From: Artocarpus heterophyllus
Taxonomy: Eukaryota; Streptophyta; Magnoliopsida; Rosales; Moraceae
Direction of reading: 5' to 3'
Assembly: GCA_025403435.1 (NCBI GenBank)
Contig: CM046348.1
Coordinates: 26,409,899-26,473,898 of the forward strand
Length of the DNA stretch: 64,000 nt
Part shown: positions 10,529-22,949 of the stretch, piece by piece
How the letters are laid out: each line of letters starts with the position of its first letter
Position numbering within the stretch: position 1 is the stretch's first letter
Notes under the pieces: generated by a model
Databases searched by the model: none
What the model saw: the letters and a program-made list of their open reading frames with translations, nothing else
Told to the model about the DNA's origin: nothing
Translations under genes and position numbers: made by a program

Positions 10529-12427
10529 GACCTTGTTGGAAAAATAGTATGCAATGGAAATTTAAAAAATTTTAAATAAAGAATTTTCCAAAACACAAGT
10601 TTGCCACACTATATGCATAAATTAACCAGATCTTACTAACTTTATTTACTGAAGAGCTCCTACAATCAATGAAGAGAAGAATGTTCCAGAAGAGCCTCAA
10701 CCAACTAGTCTTCTTTGCTATTCTCTATCCACGATCAGAGGGCATGTGGGCGCACGTTGTATAGCTCTTCCTCGATGACTCTCCTTCCCACCAATTGAGA
10801 AATACCCAGAGACTCACAGTATAGATTGCTCACTCTTGATCTCTCAATTGATCTAAATAACTATGAAGTCTCACTCGCTATTTATATAGGTTGGACCCAG
10901 GGGTTAGTCTTTATCAGATAAGGCCTCAACAATTCGAATCTAGATTAATATCTAACAAAATCACATAAAAATGCATGATCAAATTATCATTGGTCGACAG
11001 TCTGAATTGGCAGATCGGCCTTCCAAACTTACTCCATCGGCGGGCCAAACCTAACGAGCGCCTTGCCAAACTTATGAAAATAATCCCTACGAATCTTTTT
11101 TTTCCACCCGAGATTCTTTGGATAAAGCCTCACTTTTAATTCAAACAACCCAATAGAGAAGTTATCTGATTAAAACAATCATATCTAGAAAATCTCTAGG
11201 AAAATAAATTTTGGATAATTCAAAAAGTTTATCTTGAATTAATCTTCGCAAAATTAATTCAACCACTAAATAGACATGAATTATCTAATCCCATCGAATT
11301 TCAGCCTATCTAATAGTTTAACATAAGTCACCAATTTATTGGAAAAGTACGCCGTATCATTGTAGGATTTATTATGAGCTAGTAAAGGAGACCTGATGGA
11401 CCTATATAGTTTAAGCTCCTGATAATTATGAAAACCAATATCCTAGATATACATTTGATGATTATCAACTCTAACGCTACTGCTACTAAAAGCTTAGAGC
11501 TGTACTCTCGAACTATATAAAATTACGAAGCTCAAATAGCTAAGTATCTATGACATATCATAATGTATAGTATTCCCATAGGATATCCATAATTGGCTTA
11601 AGTATAAATTCTATCTTACCTTTCTGATTATTTTTCTCTTACGTTTCGTTATCTCACAATTGGAAAACTTACTATCCAAAGACAATATACCATTCGGTTA
11701 CACCTACGTATCTAAATGGTTGAGCGCTCCAGTCTTCCAATTACAAGATAATGCATATAAGAGGAATTCATCGACTCTTGAAGAGGAGCTATGGATTCCG
11801 TATCTATGAATAACAAGTCTATGCTATCAAAATTCATGTCTTTAATGAACCGGTATGTGTACCATCATAAAACGTGGATGTGACCCTTTGGTACATCAAA
11901 AGACATAAGTCAAGACAATGGGCTCGCTATTTATCTCAAGATTAAGATACAACATATATGATTGCCTAAAGTGAATTGATTTGCCGAGACAGGATTATTA
12001 ATCCAAATCAATTACACTTTATGTTTTGATCCAACACATCATCACCTATGACAATGCACTAATGTTTCTATTCACGGAGTCCACCTCTAATGGCTAAGAC
12101 AAACTATCTCCTTTTAGAGATATAGACAATATAACAATCTTTACATGATTAAATTGCCCAACTTTATTCCCTCGATTGTAGATCTTATGATTTAGATCGT
12201 CACCTTTAGAATTATATCTTCCGCATAATCTGTCCGTCATATGTCTGATTCTAAAGGCTTACGCCTACAGTCTTAGACTTTTATTTGCTTATATACATCC
12301 AACAAATATGAATGTAAAGAGGACAACTATTTGGTATATGAATAATAAATAAACTTTTTATTGATAAAAATGTCTCCAAAAACATATTATATTTTTACTT
12401 CTTATGGCATACATGTCTAACAGACCT
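10529..12427 (-). mobile_element. Solo LTR, family L, with TSD
   Basis: The LTR spans 10534-12422 and aligns with the family L LTR at 56867-58904 in the same orientation. On the plus strand it reads TGTTGG...CTAACA, and it is flanked on both sides by GACCT (10529-10533 and 12423-12427). A perfect 5-bp TSD with no internal sequence is the signature of LTR-LTR recombination. A mutated 21-bp-step motif array remains at 10996-11068. Confidence 0.93.
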
Positions 12428-12892
12428 TCCATTGAGTTTTTCTTTTCGGCATATCTGGAATCCTGTAGATTCTAATAAGATTGAGTTCTTATTGTCATCT
12501 TGGAGATCTTCAGTTTAAATAAAAGTCACAGTTTGACTGATTTGCCATTCTCGGGTATTATTTGATAAACACGGTTCTAGGATATCATCGGGGTAATATA
12601 GGCAGGGATCCATCAAGGGCCTCCCTAGACCCGAAGATCGACTTAGGCCTTCTTAGTGACCTAACAACAATAAGTAGTAATTGTAGATTAACAACCAATT
12701 AAGACCTACATTGTAAATAAATTAGAAAAATAATATTACAGTAATTAAAACTAAATACATGGATAAAACTTGTGAAATTATTCCCCGTGTGCATAACATG
12801 TGGACTTCAACTAGTTATGTGAGAAAAGTTGTAAATATCAGTCATGGTAAGAAAACGAAAAGGTATGTAAGTTTACTTTATAGAGCGTTTTA
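12428..12892. other. Unclassified flank of solo LTR
   Basis: Before the LTR inserted, this was continuous with the sequence ending at 10528. No coding signal was recognised. It is less AT-rich near 12590-12660 and may be an old, unidentified retrotransposon. Confidence 0.4.
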
Positions 12893-14815
12893 AATTCTCA
12901 TCCCTTCTTATTTCTCACCTCTCAAGCGGCATACAGTGCTATCTGGCAAAGATTATTATAGTTCGTACTAAATAACCCATTTTATCTTCCTTGTATTTGG
13001 TAGAGCGGTTTAAATTTATGAATTCAATTGTCTATGGTATAAAGCTCTCACATTCAACAGTATAAAATAAAAGTATGTTATAATGTAATAGCAAGTTTGG
13101 GAGAAATGTTAAAACCTATAGTTTAAACTCTAATTCTGAAGTATATGAGAGCTTTACACTGTAGCATATTTTAATTTGCTATATATTATAGTTGAGAATT
13201 GGAACACTTTTTCTAAAAATCCTATAAATCACTTATATGCTACATTGTTTGAACTCAAATTGAGTTGAAATTTATTTGTTAAGCACCCTGTTAATTTAGT
13301 TTAGCCTAAAAATACGAAAGAGGCCGACAATGACCACGACGACCTTAACAACATAAGGCCAATTGGAATAGTTGGATGCATGACTTATTTGTTTGTACAA
13401 ACCAATGTCAGCCAATTCATCCAAGTCACATGAGTGTTGCTTAATTTGTTTCAGCCAGTTTATATTATACTTTCCTCGTACTCCATTTTCATTTTTTTCC
13501 GCGATCAATATATATATATCGAAAAAGAAAGGCCGGTTGCTAAAATAAAGGACTTCTAATTACTATTTTGAACGCTATATAATTAGTATAATAATCTCAT
13601 GTCAAACCTTTTACCTTTTCTTTGCTCTCGAGTGGGGATATCTAAGATTACAATAAATGGGGGACATCAATAAACCAATCCACAAAAAGAGTCTGCAATG
13701 CCCATTTGAGTACTATTGATACTAGAAATTAATCAGCAATAAATTTTGCATTAATCCTCACGATCACTCATTCTATATGTTGTTTGATGCGGTAAAATTT
13801 GAGAAAATTAATTAGTTTGATGTGGTAAAATTTGAGAAAATTAATAAAAATTAAGACGCGGGATTTGCAATGATTCTCATCCCCTCTTATTTCTCACCTC
13901 TCAAGCGGCATACAGTGCTATCTAGCAACGATTATTTAAAACAGCCCATTTTATCTTTCTTGTATATGGTAAAGTGGTTTAAATTTATGAGTTTAATTTG
14001 TTTATAGTATAAAGCTATCACATGGTACAGTATAAAACAAAAGTATGTTATAATGTAATCGGATGTTTAGGAGAAACGTTAAAACCTATAGTTTAAACTC
14101 TAATTCTGAGGCATATGAGAGCTTTGCACTTTAGCATATTTTAATTTGCTATACATTATAGTTGAGAATTGGAACACTTTTTCTAAAAACCCTAGAAATC
14201 ACTTACATACTATAATGTTTGAAATCAAATTGAGTTGAAGTTTATTTGTTAAACACCCTGTTAATTTAGTTTAGCCTAAAAATACGAAAGAGGCCGACAA
14301 TGACCACGACGACATTAACAACATAAGGCCAATTGGAATAGTTGGATGCATGACTTATTTGTTTGTACAAACCAATGTCAGCCAATTCATCCAAGTCACA
14401 TGAGTGTTGCTTAATTTGTTTCAGCCAGTTTATATTATACTTTCCTCGTACTCCATTTTCATTTTTTTCCGCGATCAATATATATATATCGAAAAAGAAA
14501 GGCCGGTTGCTAAAATAAAGGACTTCTAATTACTATTTTGAACGTTATATAATTAGTATAATAATCTCATGTCAAACCTTTTACCTTTTCTTTGCTATCG
14601 AGTGGGGATATCTAAGGTTACAATCAAATGGGGTATCAATAAACCAATTCACAAAAAAGAGTCTGCAATGCCAATTTGAGTACTGTTGATGCTGGAAATT
14701 AATCAGCAATAAATTTCGCATTAATCCTCACAATCACTTACGGTATATGTTGTTTGACGGGGTAAAATTTGAGAAAAGTAATAAAAAATTAAGATACGGG
14801 ATTTATAGTGATTCA
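12893..14815. repeat. Tandem duplication, unit about 0.97 kb
   Basis: Unit 1 is about 12893-13872 and unit 2 about 13873-14815. Both begin ATTCTCATCCC and share CACCTCTCAAGCGGCATACA. The left parts differ by roughly one base in ten, with indels, whereas 13286-13640 and 14256-14610 are almost identical. Inside that island both units hold a 70-codon minus-strand open frame (13296-13508 and 14266-14478) that differs at one residue but starts with TTG, not ATG. Unit 1 also has a 33-bp internal repeat of GGTAAAATTTGAGAAAATTA near 13793-13845. Confidence 0.88.
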
Positions 14816-15547
14816 CTAAAAAATAAGCTATATCCACTTTGATGTTTCTTTTTTCTTTTTAATATTCAAATAGTACATGATAGATCCAAGAAAGGAAGAA
14901 GAGGATTATTGAGAGGAAATATGCTCTGGAAACGTGAAGATTCAAAATCCAGCCTCTATGACATCTCTCTCCTTTATATAACTCTGAGGCATCATGGAGG
15001 GGCGACCAAAATGAGGATAATGGAGACAGGAATCCTCGTGTTTTGTGCCAACTTATAATATGCATGCATGGTGTCCCTGCACGCCCAAAAGCTTCGAAGC
15101 TTGTGCAAGTGGCCTTGTTTGCAGGTATATTGTGTCAACCGTTGACTTCACCTATATTCTTTTGCCTATCTCAAAGTGAGAGTGCACTAAAGGGCGATTA
15201 CCATGAGGCCTTTTTAATCTCGAACCCTATGTATGGACGAGCTCTGGAGGTTATCTTGACTTCATTCCTACTTGGGCCGTACTGGGCCTTTACCTTGCCA
15301 CGTGGGCTTAAGCCATCGAGATATCCTACAACAAATATGATTATTATACGGGGATAATTTTGAACTTACTTGGACCACTACATCACTAACATACGTATAT
15401 GGTCAATATCCGTTGTATTACAATACTTGACTCATTTTCAAATTTTTCACAAATAATTTTTCGCTTATAATTACACACCAAACTGGTCACGATTGAGGCA
15501 TGAAATGCAGATTTGAACTTGCCATAAGACATATTGATGGCTGTTAG
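14816..15547. other. Unclassified region with promoter-like TATA
   Basis: No gene was recognised. CTCTCCTTTATATAACTC near 14966-14983 looks like an LTR-type TATA region, and the following 350 bp is richer in GC than its surroundings. It may be part of an unidentified LTR. The open frames here (14859-15065 and 15043-15357) have no family resemblance. Confidence 0.35.
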
Positions 15548-16232
15548 TGTTGGGTTTGGTGCCCTAAAAGCTGTGACATTGTACATATTATTACTAAATA
15601 AATAAAATGACATTTATTATTATTTTGGTTGATTATATGTATTATGAATACATTTATAAACATCAAGAAAATTTCATGATTATTTATGTGACTATAAATT
15701 TAGCATATAAGTGTTATTTGCTTAGGGATAAAATTTATAGATAATAATCTAAATAGTCCGCAATAATTAATTAAAGTTTGGGATTTTTAATTAAAAATTA
15801 CAAGTACGGTCCAATCTCATCTAAAATGAAATAGTCATTATCCAGACTATTAATGTAGAGACATTGGATTGGAGGTACTTTATATAATGAGATTATATAG
15901 GACTGGACCAGATAAAATATGAATCTCTAATAATCATCCGGTACAAATAGAGTATTCAAATTTATCACTATGATGATCATATATTTGACAGTCTTAATCT
16001 TGAGTATTTATTAGACTCCTATTTATGACATTATGTTTTTTGACTTGCATGGTAAAGATTTGTCTAAGCACAGATTACAACTTAGCATCTTGGAAACATA
16101 AAGTAATAAATAGCTGGGAATAATATTATACAGATATGGAATCCATTCCTTCCCTATGGAAGTTAGAAAAATAGTTCTCTTGAGTGATAATTCAAGTTTT
16201 GAACAGTAGAGCTCTCGTTCATAATAAGATTA
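15548..16232 (+). mobile_element. Copia-type LTR fragment (second family)
   Basis: It starts TGTTGGGTTTGGTGCCC and is cut at 16232 by the family L LTR. The start and the AT-rich U3-like content resemble other plant copia LTRs. No matching second LTR or internal domain is visible, so the family is unassigned. Confidence 0.55.
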
Positions 16233-17796
16233 TGTTAGACATGTATGCCCTAAGGAGTAAAAATGTAATATGTTTTTGGAGACATTTTTATTAATAAAGA
16301 ATTTATTCAATTATATATATACCAAATCTTGTCCTCTTTTTATTCATATTTGTTGAATGTATGATAAGCAAACAGTAGTCTGAGACTGTCAGTCTAAACC
16401 TTAAGAATTGGGCATATGATGGGATGATTATGCAGAAGACACGATTCTTAAGGTGATGGTCTAAAACATATGATCCACAATCGAGGGAATAAAGTTGGGC
16501 GCTTTATTCATGTAAAGATTGTTATGTTGTCTATATCCCTTTTGGGGGATGGTTTGTCTTGGCCATCGGAGTTGGACTCCGTGAATAGAAACATTGGCAC
16601 GTTGTCATAGGTGACGATGTGTTGGATCGGGACATAAAGTGAATTGATTTGGATTAATAATTCTGTCTCGGCAAATCGATCCACTTTAGACAGTCGTTTG
16701 TATTGTATCTTAATCCTGAAATGAATAGTGGGCCTGTTGTCTCGACTTGTGTCTTTTGATGTGCCAAAGGGTGACACCCATATCTCAATAGTGGTATGCA
16801 TACCGGTACGTTGGAGGCATGACTCTTAATAGCGTAGACTTGTTATTCATAGATATGGAATCCATAGCTCCTCTTTAGGAGTAATGATATCCTCTTTATA
16901 TGCGTTGTCCTGTAATTGAAAAACTAGAGTGCTCAACCATTTGGATACATAGGTGTAACCGAATGGTATACTATCTTTGGATAGTAAGTTTTCTAATGGT
17001 GAGACAATGGAACGTGAGATAAAAATAATCAAGAAGGTAAGACAGAACTTGTCCTTAAGCCGATTATGGATGGTCATATGGGGATACGATACACTATGAT
17101 ATGTCATGGAGACTTAGCTACACGAGCTTCGTAATTCTATAAAGTTCGAGAGTGCAGCTCCAAGCTTTTAGTGGAGTAGCGTTGGAGTTGATAATTATGA
17201 AATGTATATCTTGGATATTGGGTTTCATAATTATCATGAGCTTGAACTTTATAGGTCCATTTTGGTCCCCTTTGCTAGCTCACAAAATCCTGTAACGACA
17301 CGGCGTGCTTTTTCAATAATTGGTGACTTATGTCGGAATTATCATATTGGTTTAAAATTTCTAAGAATCAAATAATTCATGTCTGTTTATCGGTTGAATT
17401 AATTTTGTAAGAAATTAGTTCAAGATAAACTTGTTGAATTATTGCGATTAGATAATTCTTGTCTGTTTATCAGTTGATTTAATTTTGGATAAATTAAAAC
17501 AAGATAAACTTGTAGAATTATGGTGAATTGATTTATTTTCTTAGAGATTATCTTGATAAACTTTGTTTTGATCAGATAACTTCTCTATTGGGTTATTTGA
17601 ATCAAAACTGAGACTTTATCCTTTAGAATCTCAGGTGAAAAATAAAAGATTCACGGAGATTTTTTCTCGGGAGCTCGGCCTGTCGAATGACGTGGTCGGC
17701 CTGCCGAACTGGCCTCTTTGGCCTGCCGATCAGAATGTTCAGCCTGCCAAACAACGGGAGATAAGATTATCTGATATGGACTGATCCCAGGACCAA
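16233..17796 (+). mobile_element. Family L LTR, plus orientation, truncated
   Basis: This is the reverse complement of 57280-58904 with high identity, beginning TGTTAGACATGTATGCCC. It ends at ...CCCAGGACCAA, 26 bp short of the TATA box present in the 56867-58904 copy. A gypsy LTR begins at 17797, so the gypsy element inserted into this LTR. Whether it was a solo LTR or one end of an element cannot be told because of the gap at 18681. Confidence 0.88.
17677..17748 (+). repeat. Phased GGCCTGCC array in family L LTR
   Basis: Four motif copies start at 17677, 17698, 17720 and 17741, steps of 21, 22 and 21. In this orientation the motif reads TCGGCCTGCCGA. It is the counterpart of the array at 57390-57461. 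Confidence 0.85.
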
Positions 17797-18680
17797 TGTC
17801 ACGCCCCGGAGTACGGGAGGTGATGTGGCGGGTTATTTAAATTAATTAAAAGAGAATTTAATTAAAAATCAAGGGTTTAGTGGTTTGAATTAAATATAAA
17901 ATGTGAAAATTAAAGGAAAACCATTACATGAAAAATGAATATTAAAGAATAAACATAGCGAATATGGGTTCTACAAACCCACAACTTGTGCACACACATG
18001 GTACTGACAATATCATAAATACAATCACAGTCCAAGTACAAATAAAGTTAAAATCTTACATGCCTTGATTTAAATATTACAAATAAGTTTACTAATCCTT
18101 TATTGCTCTTGAGTCCTGTCCGTTGAGTCCTCTCCAAACCTAAATGGAAAACCACCTAGAAGGGGAAAAATTTAAAACAAATAAAACGTGAGCGAAAGGC
18201 TTAGTAGGACTATGTTTTATAAAATAATTTAATTTAAAGAAACAGGTCATTATTCAGGAGTTATTTAAAAGAAACCTTGAATAAATAAATAAATAAATAA
18301 ATAAGTTTGAGTAAAACCATCCTTACCCAGAATAGTTTACCCGTATAACCAAAAATATCATTTTCCTTTCCTAGGAAAACTATAATAATATCACCACCGT
18401 AGTGACCCAACTGGGTTTCGGGACCTGTCCCCAAGGTCGATCACTACACGACCCGATCTTGATATGGCATCATGCCTATATGTTTGTTATCATTATCATT
18501 CAAAACCCTATTACCGAGTGTTGTCATTTACATTCATTAAGAAGTTCATTTCAGTTCACGGTATATTAAAATATAACCGATAAATCCATTTTCAAACAAT
18601 CGTTGAAACATTTTAATAGAAATCCTTTTTCAAAGCCAAATCATTTTGAAACTAGGCTACCAAGAAAATAGGGTAGAAGT
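17797..18680 (-). mobile_element. Gypsy LTR fragment, minus orientation
   Basis: This is the reverse complement of roughly 7914-8783: it starts TGTCACGCCCCGGAGTACGG and reaches the N gap. It marks the end of a second copy of the chromovirus, inserted into the family L LTR immediately to its left. The rest of that copy lies in or beyond the gap. Confidence 0.9.
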
Positions 18681-18780
18681 NNNNNNNNNNNNNNNNNNNN
18701 NNNNNNNNNNNNNNNNNNNNNNNNNNNNNNNNNNNNNNNNNNNNNNNNNNNNNNNNNNNNNNNNNNNNNNNNNNNNNNNN
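18681..18780. other. Assembly gap (100 N)
   Basis: Exactly 100 N. The gypsy LTR on the left and the mid-RT copia sequence on the right do not belong together, so a sizeable sequence is probably missing. A 122-residue minus-strand frame across it (18641-19009) is an artefact of translating N. Confidence 0.98.
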
Positions 18781-21184
18781 TCTTTAGTATCCAATTAGAC
18801 ATTGTAGTTGGCAGAGTTACCAAAAGGAAAGAAGGCTCTACATTATAAATAGGTGCACTGGATTCCAGAAGAACATGACAATAGCAAATGGTACAAGACG
18901 AAGTTACCTGTGAAATGATTCCAATAGGAATAAGGTCTAGACTATACAAAGATTTTTTCTTGAGTAGTGAAATTGACCACAATAAGAACGGTTCTTGGTT
19001 TAATGGCATAGGAAGACTTGTATTTGGAGCAGTTAGATGTTAAAACTACCTTTCTTCATAGTGATTTGAAGGAAAAGATCTAGATGATGCAAGCATAGGG
19101 ATTTAAAGTACAAGAAAAGAAGAAATAGTGTGCAAACTTCAAAAGAGCCTATATAGGCTGAAACATGCTCCTAGACAGTGGTATAAGAAGTTTGATAGTT
19201 TTATGAGTAATAATGGTTTCCTAAGGTGCTAGGCAGATCATTTTCTATGTGAAGAGAATTGGTGACTCTTATATCATTTTATTGCTATATGTCGATGATA
19301 TGTTGATAGCAAGAGCTAGTAAACAGGAGATTGATAATTTAAAAGGGAAGTTGTCAAAAGAGTTTACAATGAAGGATTTACGTGCTGCAAAACAAATCCT
19401 TGGGATGAGAATTACTAAAGACACTGGTGCCTTGAAGCTATCACAGGAGGAATATGTGAAAAAGATTTTAAGTAGGTTCAACATAGAAGATACAAAACCA
19501 GTAAGGACTCCTTTGGCTAATCACTTTAAACTATCCAAAGAACAACCACCTTCTACTGAACAGGAGCAAGCTTATAAGGCTAAGGTGCCTTATGCATCTG
19601 CTATAGACAATCTTATGTATGCCATGGTATGTACCAAACCAGACATTGTACATGTAGTAGGAGTTGTGAGCAAGTATATGAGCAATCTAGGCAAGCAGCG
19701 TTAAGAAGCAGAGAAGTGGATTCTCAGGTCTTTGAGAGGTACTGCATATTTATCCTTGTGTTTCAAGAAGATAGACTTGGATTATAGGGTTATATAAATG
19801 CTGATATGGAGATATTTATGGCATAAAGAGTATTATCGGTTATGTCTATACATTAGGGGGTATGACGATCAGTTAGGTTTCGAAGCTACAAAAGATCATT
19901 ACTCTATCCATTACCAAAGCTAGGGCAACTCGCGGTTTTTAACTAATCGAACTGACCCTATCGGTTTGGAAAACTTTGAACCCAATCGAACTGATTACAA
20001 AAGTAATCAGACGATTTACGGATTGAGGCTGATCGGTTTTGATCAGCTGGTTCTCAGTCGATTAGAACCTTTATAAACAAAATACATATTTTTAATTTTA
20101 ACTAATTTAATAGCTAAAATGAAAAAATAAAATATTTAAAACTATTAACAAAAATGCATATAAAAGTAAGCTCTTTCAAATTTCCAACATAGTTATTAAA
20201 AATCTTACACTATATTCTTTATGTTTTGTAAATTTTAACTATTTAAAAAAGTTAAAATTCAAAGTAAGAAAGCCAAAGCCTTTTGAAAAAAGATGTTTTA
20301 GGGCTTTAACATCTTTAATTTACACTAAAGATTAGGTGAATGTAAACCTTCAAGCCCTGGTCCCTGATATAAAGTGTGAGGTTTGTGACATGTTAGTCTC
20401 TTCTCTATATGGGACTCTTTAAAATTCTCAATTCTCATTATGAAATTTTACAATAAAGAACATAATAAATATTTCCAAAACATGAAGTAAGCAATGATTT
20501 AATCTTGTCCCAGCAGTCTGGCGTGTCCTTGCTACTCCTCAGGTTAGGGGCTTTATTCTTGCCATATGTAAAATATAATTTTTCATAAGTAAGGAAAGCA
20601 GTCAGTTTGGTTCGGTTCAACTGACCACCTAAACAACCAAAACCAATACCAAACTACCCAAATGATAGGCGGTTTAGCTTATCGAACTGAATTTTTTTGG
20701 TTCCAAAAAACAACCTTTTCTATTAATCCATTTGTCGGTCGGTGTCAATTGATTTTGATTTTTTGGTTTTTTTTTTTTTGAACAGTCCTAATTGAAGCAC
20801 CGTATGTTGTTGTGACCGAAGCTTGCAAGAAGATGGTGTGGTTGCAATTGTTCTTAACATAACTGAGTCATAAGTAGGGGAAAAGCATGTTGCATGGTGG
20901 TAGTTAGAACGTTATTCTTCTGGCAAAGAATCCTATTTATCATGCTATGATGAAGCATATACCGGTTAGTTATCATTTCATTAGGTCGGCTTTAGAGGAT
21001 GGAGTTTTAGTGCTTAAGAAGATCCTTGGAAGTTTGAATCTAGCAGATATGTTAATGAAGACTGTTCCAATCGAGAAATTGAAGTTGTACGCAACCTTAG
21101 TTAGACTTTTCCCTTGAGGATTGAGAAATGGAGGCCTCTATAGGGAGGAACTATTGTTGTTGAATTAGTCTCCAAGTATGATAT
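18781..21184 (+). pseudogene. Copia RT and RNase H (element B), decayed
   Basis: From 18785 the plus strand reads a Ty1/copia reverse transcriptase with stops and shifts. The open piece 19249-19704 (151 residues; its ATG is not a true start) carries the catalytic Y-V-D-D at 19288-19299. RNase H follows, is split by an 0.88-kb insertion at about 19915-20790, and resumes with YVVVTEACKKMVWLQ, ending with an NLADMLMK motif near 21040. A degenerate PPT (TCTCCAAGTATGATAT) adjoins the LTR. RT before RNase H with no downstream integrase confirms copia. Confidence 0.88.
19915..20790. mobile_element. Non-autonomous hAT-like insertion
   Basis: About 0.88 kb splits the copia RNase H between the codons for L-S-x-T and E-A-P-Y. 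Its ends, TAGGGCAACTCGC and (inverted) TAGGACTGTTCA, are short degenerate inverted repeats of hAT type. Flanks ACCAAAGC and ATTGAAGC are a plausible but imperfect 8-bp TSD (5 of 8). Subterminal GGTTCGGTT/AACCGA-like words repeat inside. There is no transposase, so it is a MITE-type passenger. The class is an inference; the interruption itself is directly visible. Confidence 0.6.
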
Positions 21185-21721
21185 TGTTAAGAAGTGTGGA
21201 GCCAAATTAACGTCTTTTAGATTACAACCCTATGCAAAGGATTACAGGGATCAACCTTAGAGGCAGAGAAGACGTACCTAACGCCAACAAGGGCGTACAG
21301 TAGCACGATGGGAAAAATGAAGGTTGTAGCATGAACAAAAAGTTCACGCAGATGCACCTGCACCAGCTAAAAGGCATGACCATGCGCATATCCTAAGCCT
21401 GATCAAGAAAAAATGTTCTTTTTGGTTTGTTGTTACTCGTTCTTGAACACCTATAAATAGATAGGTTGTGTTCTTGTCTTGTGTATGATGTATCTTAGAA
21501 AATTAGAGAGTGAGAGAGATTAGAGAATAATTCTTCTTAGAGAGTGTGCAATTTTTCTCTTGTAAACTTCTTCATTATTATAGTGAATTATTCTATAACT
21601 TTTGAAAGTGGATGTAGCTCTCACATCAAGGGTGGACCGTTATAACTTTCATGTGTTGTTATTTATTTTTCATTTGCATGTTTTTTAATCTTGGTAAAAT
21701 TTGGGCTTTTAATTCGTAACA
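21185..21721 (+). repeat. Copia element B 3' LTR (Tnt1-like)
   Basis: 537 bp, TGTTAAGAAGTGTGGAGCC to TTCGTAACA. The start, the phrase GTGGATGTAGCTCTCA and the T-rich end resemble the Tnt1/Tork group LTRs. A TATA-like CTATAAATAG lies at about 21450-21459. Confidence 0.8.
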
Positions 21722-22949
21722 TAACTACACCATTAAGTTCGTAAGAAGCACAAGTTTATAGCTTATGAGTATGAGTTTGTATAAGAATTACAAGGACAAC
21801 AACGGTATGGCAAGCTTAGTCATACTATGCATGTTGAACCAGTTTAGTAATAACCATGAACTTTTCAACTAGAAGGCTTAGTGGTAAACCAGGATAATAG
21901 ATACTAAGTTGAGCGAGTAAGAAAGAGTGTAGAGTTTAAGAAAAAAGATGACTTTAGACAAGTCAATATATCTTTAACAGACTACGTAGAATTTCGGTTC
22001 AATACTTAAGCGCTTGATTAGTTATACTGATAAAATCCAAGAATCTAAGTCAAGGATTTTTCTCAAAAGACCTAAACACTTATTTTACATAAAGATTCAT
22101 GAAATTTCACAATTTTATTGTTCAAATGAATTCAATAATATAAAATACCGTTAAACATTATGAGAGTGTTATCAAAAATCTATTAAAGAATAAAAAACCC
22201 TTGAAATTTATTTTGAAATTTAAATATTGAGTCAGTGATTTTTTTGGAAAATCTCATGTCAAGTTTTATGATTTGAGAATTTATAGAATTATAAAAAAAA
22301 AATTACAAAAATTCTTTATTAAATATTACAGCAAGATTTCATGGCTCATAAGAGTGAAATAATTTGGTGTAAGATTTTACACTGCAATTTCAGACAAAGG
22401 AAAATTTAAACCGTAAATTAACTTGAAAATTCACTGTATAAGATTTTCAAATGCTGTATGCTATTTGTAGTATTCGGAGAAACACTCTAATGCGTGAAAT
22501 ATCATTCATTGCCTATTAGTTAGAAATTTATTTACGTGAGTAGCATTTTCGATTAAAAAAAAATGCTATCTAGACTCGGACATTGAAAGTTAAAAAATGT
22601 TTCCAAGACAAATACATAAAAAAGTTAAGTCTATATATTATGCAATCAAGGAATAGCTTTAAGATCAGTAACAGTCTAACTTTAATGCATGATTTAGAAA
22701 CAACATCGTTATAGATAAAATTCAAAGGATAAACTTGGATTATGATAAGCAAAGATAGATTACCCAATGGGAACAAAAATATCTCCTGCGAGCCAACTAG
22801 TTTCCCCAGCCAGTCAAAAAATATATGCTTTAGAAAAACTTGGGGACATAGCCACCAAAGTCAAAAAGAATCCCCAAAAAAATGGATCTTGTCTCAAAAA
22901 GAGACACTATTTTACACTATTCACACAAAAGTGAGATGACTTATTTTAA
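21722..22949. other. Intergenic stretch
   Basis: No coding region was recognised. It is AT-rich, with scattered short frames and no detected repeat partner in this window. Confidence 0.5.

Noticed and set aside
13296..14478. Duplicated 70-residue protein gene
   Set aside because: Both frames begin with TTG and have no in-frame ATG near the start; kept only as part of the conserved island.
18641..19009. 122-residue frame
   Set aside because: It is read through the N gap and is not real.
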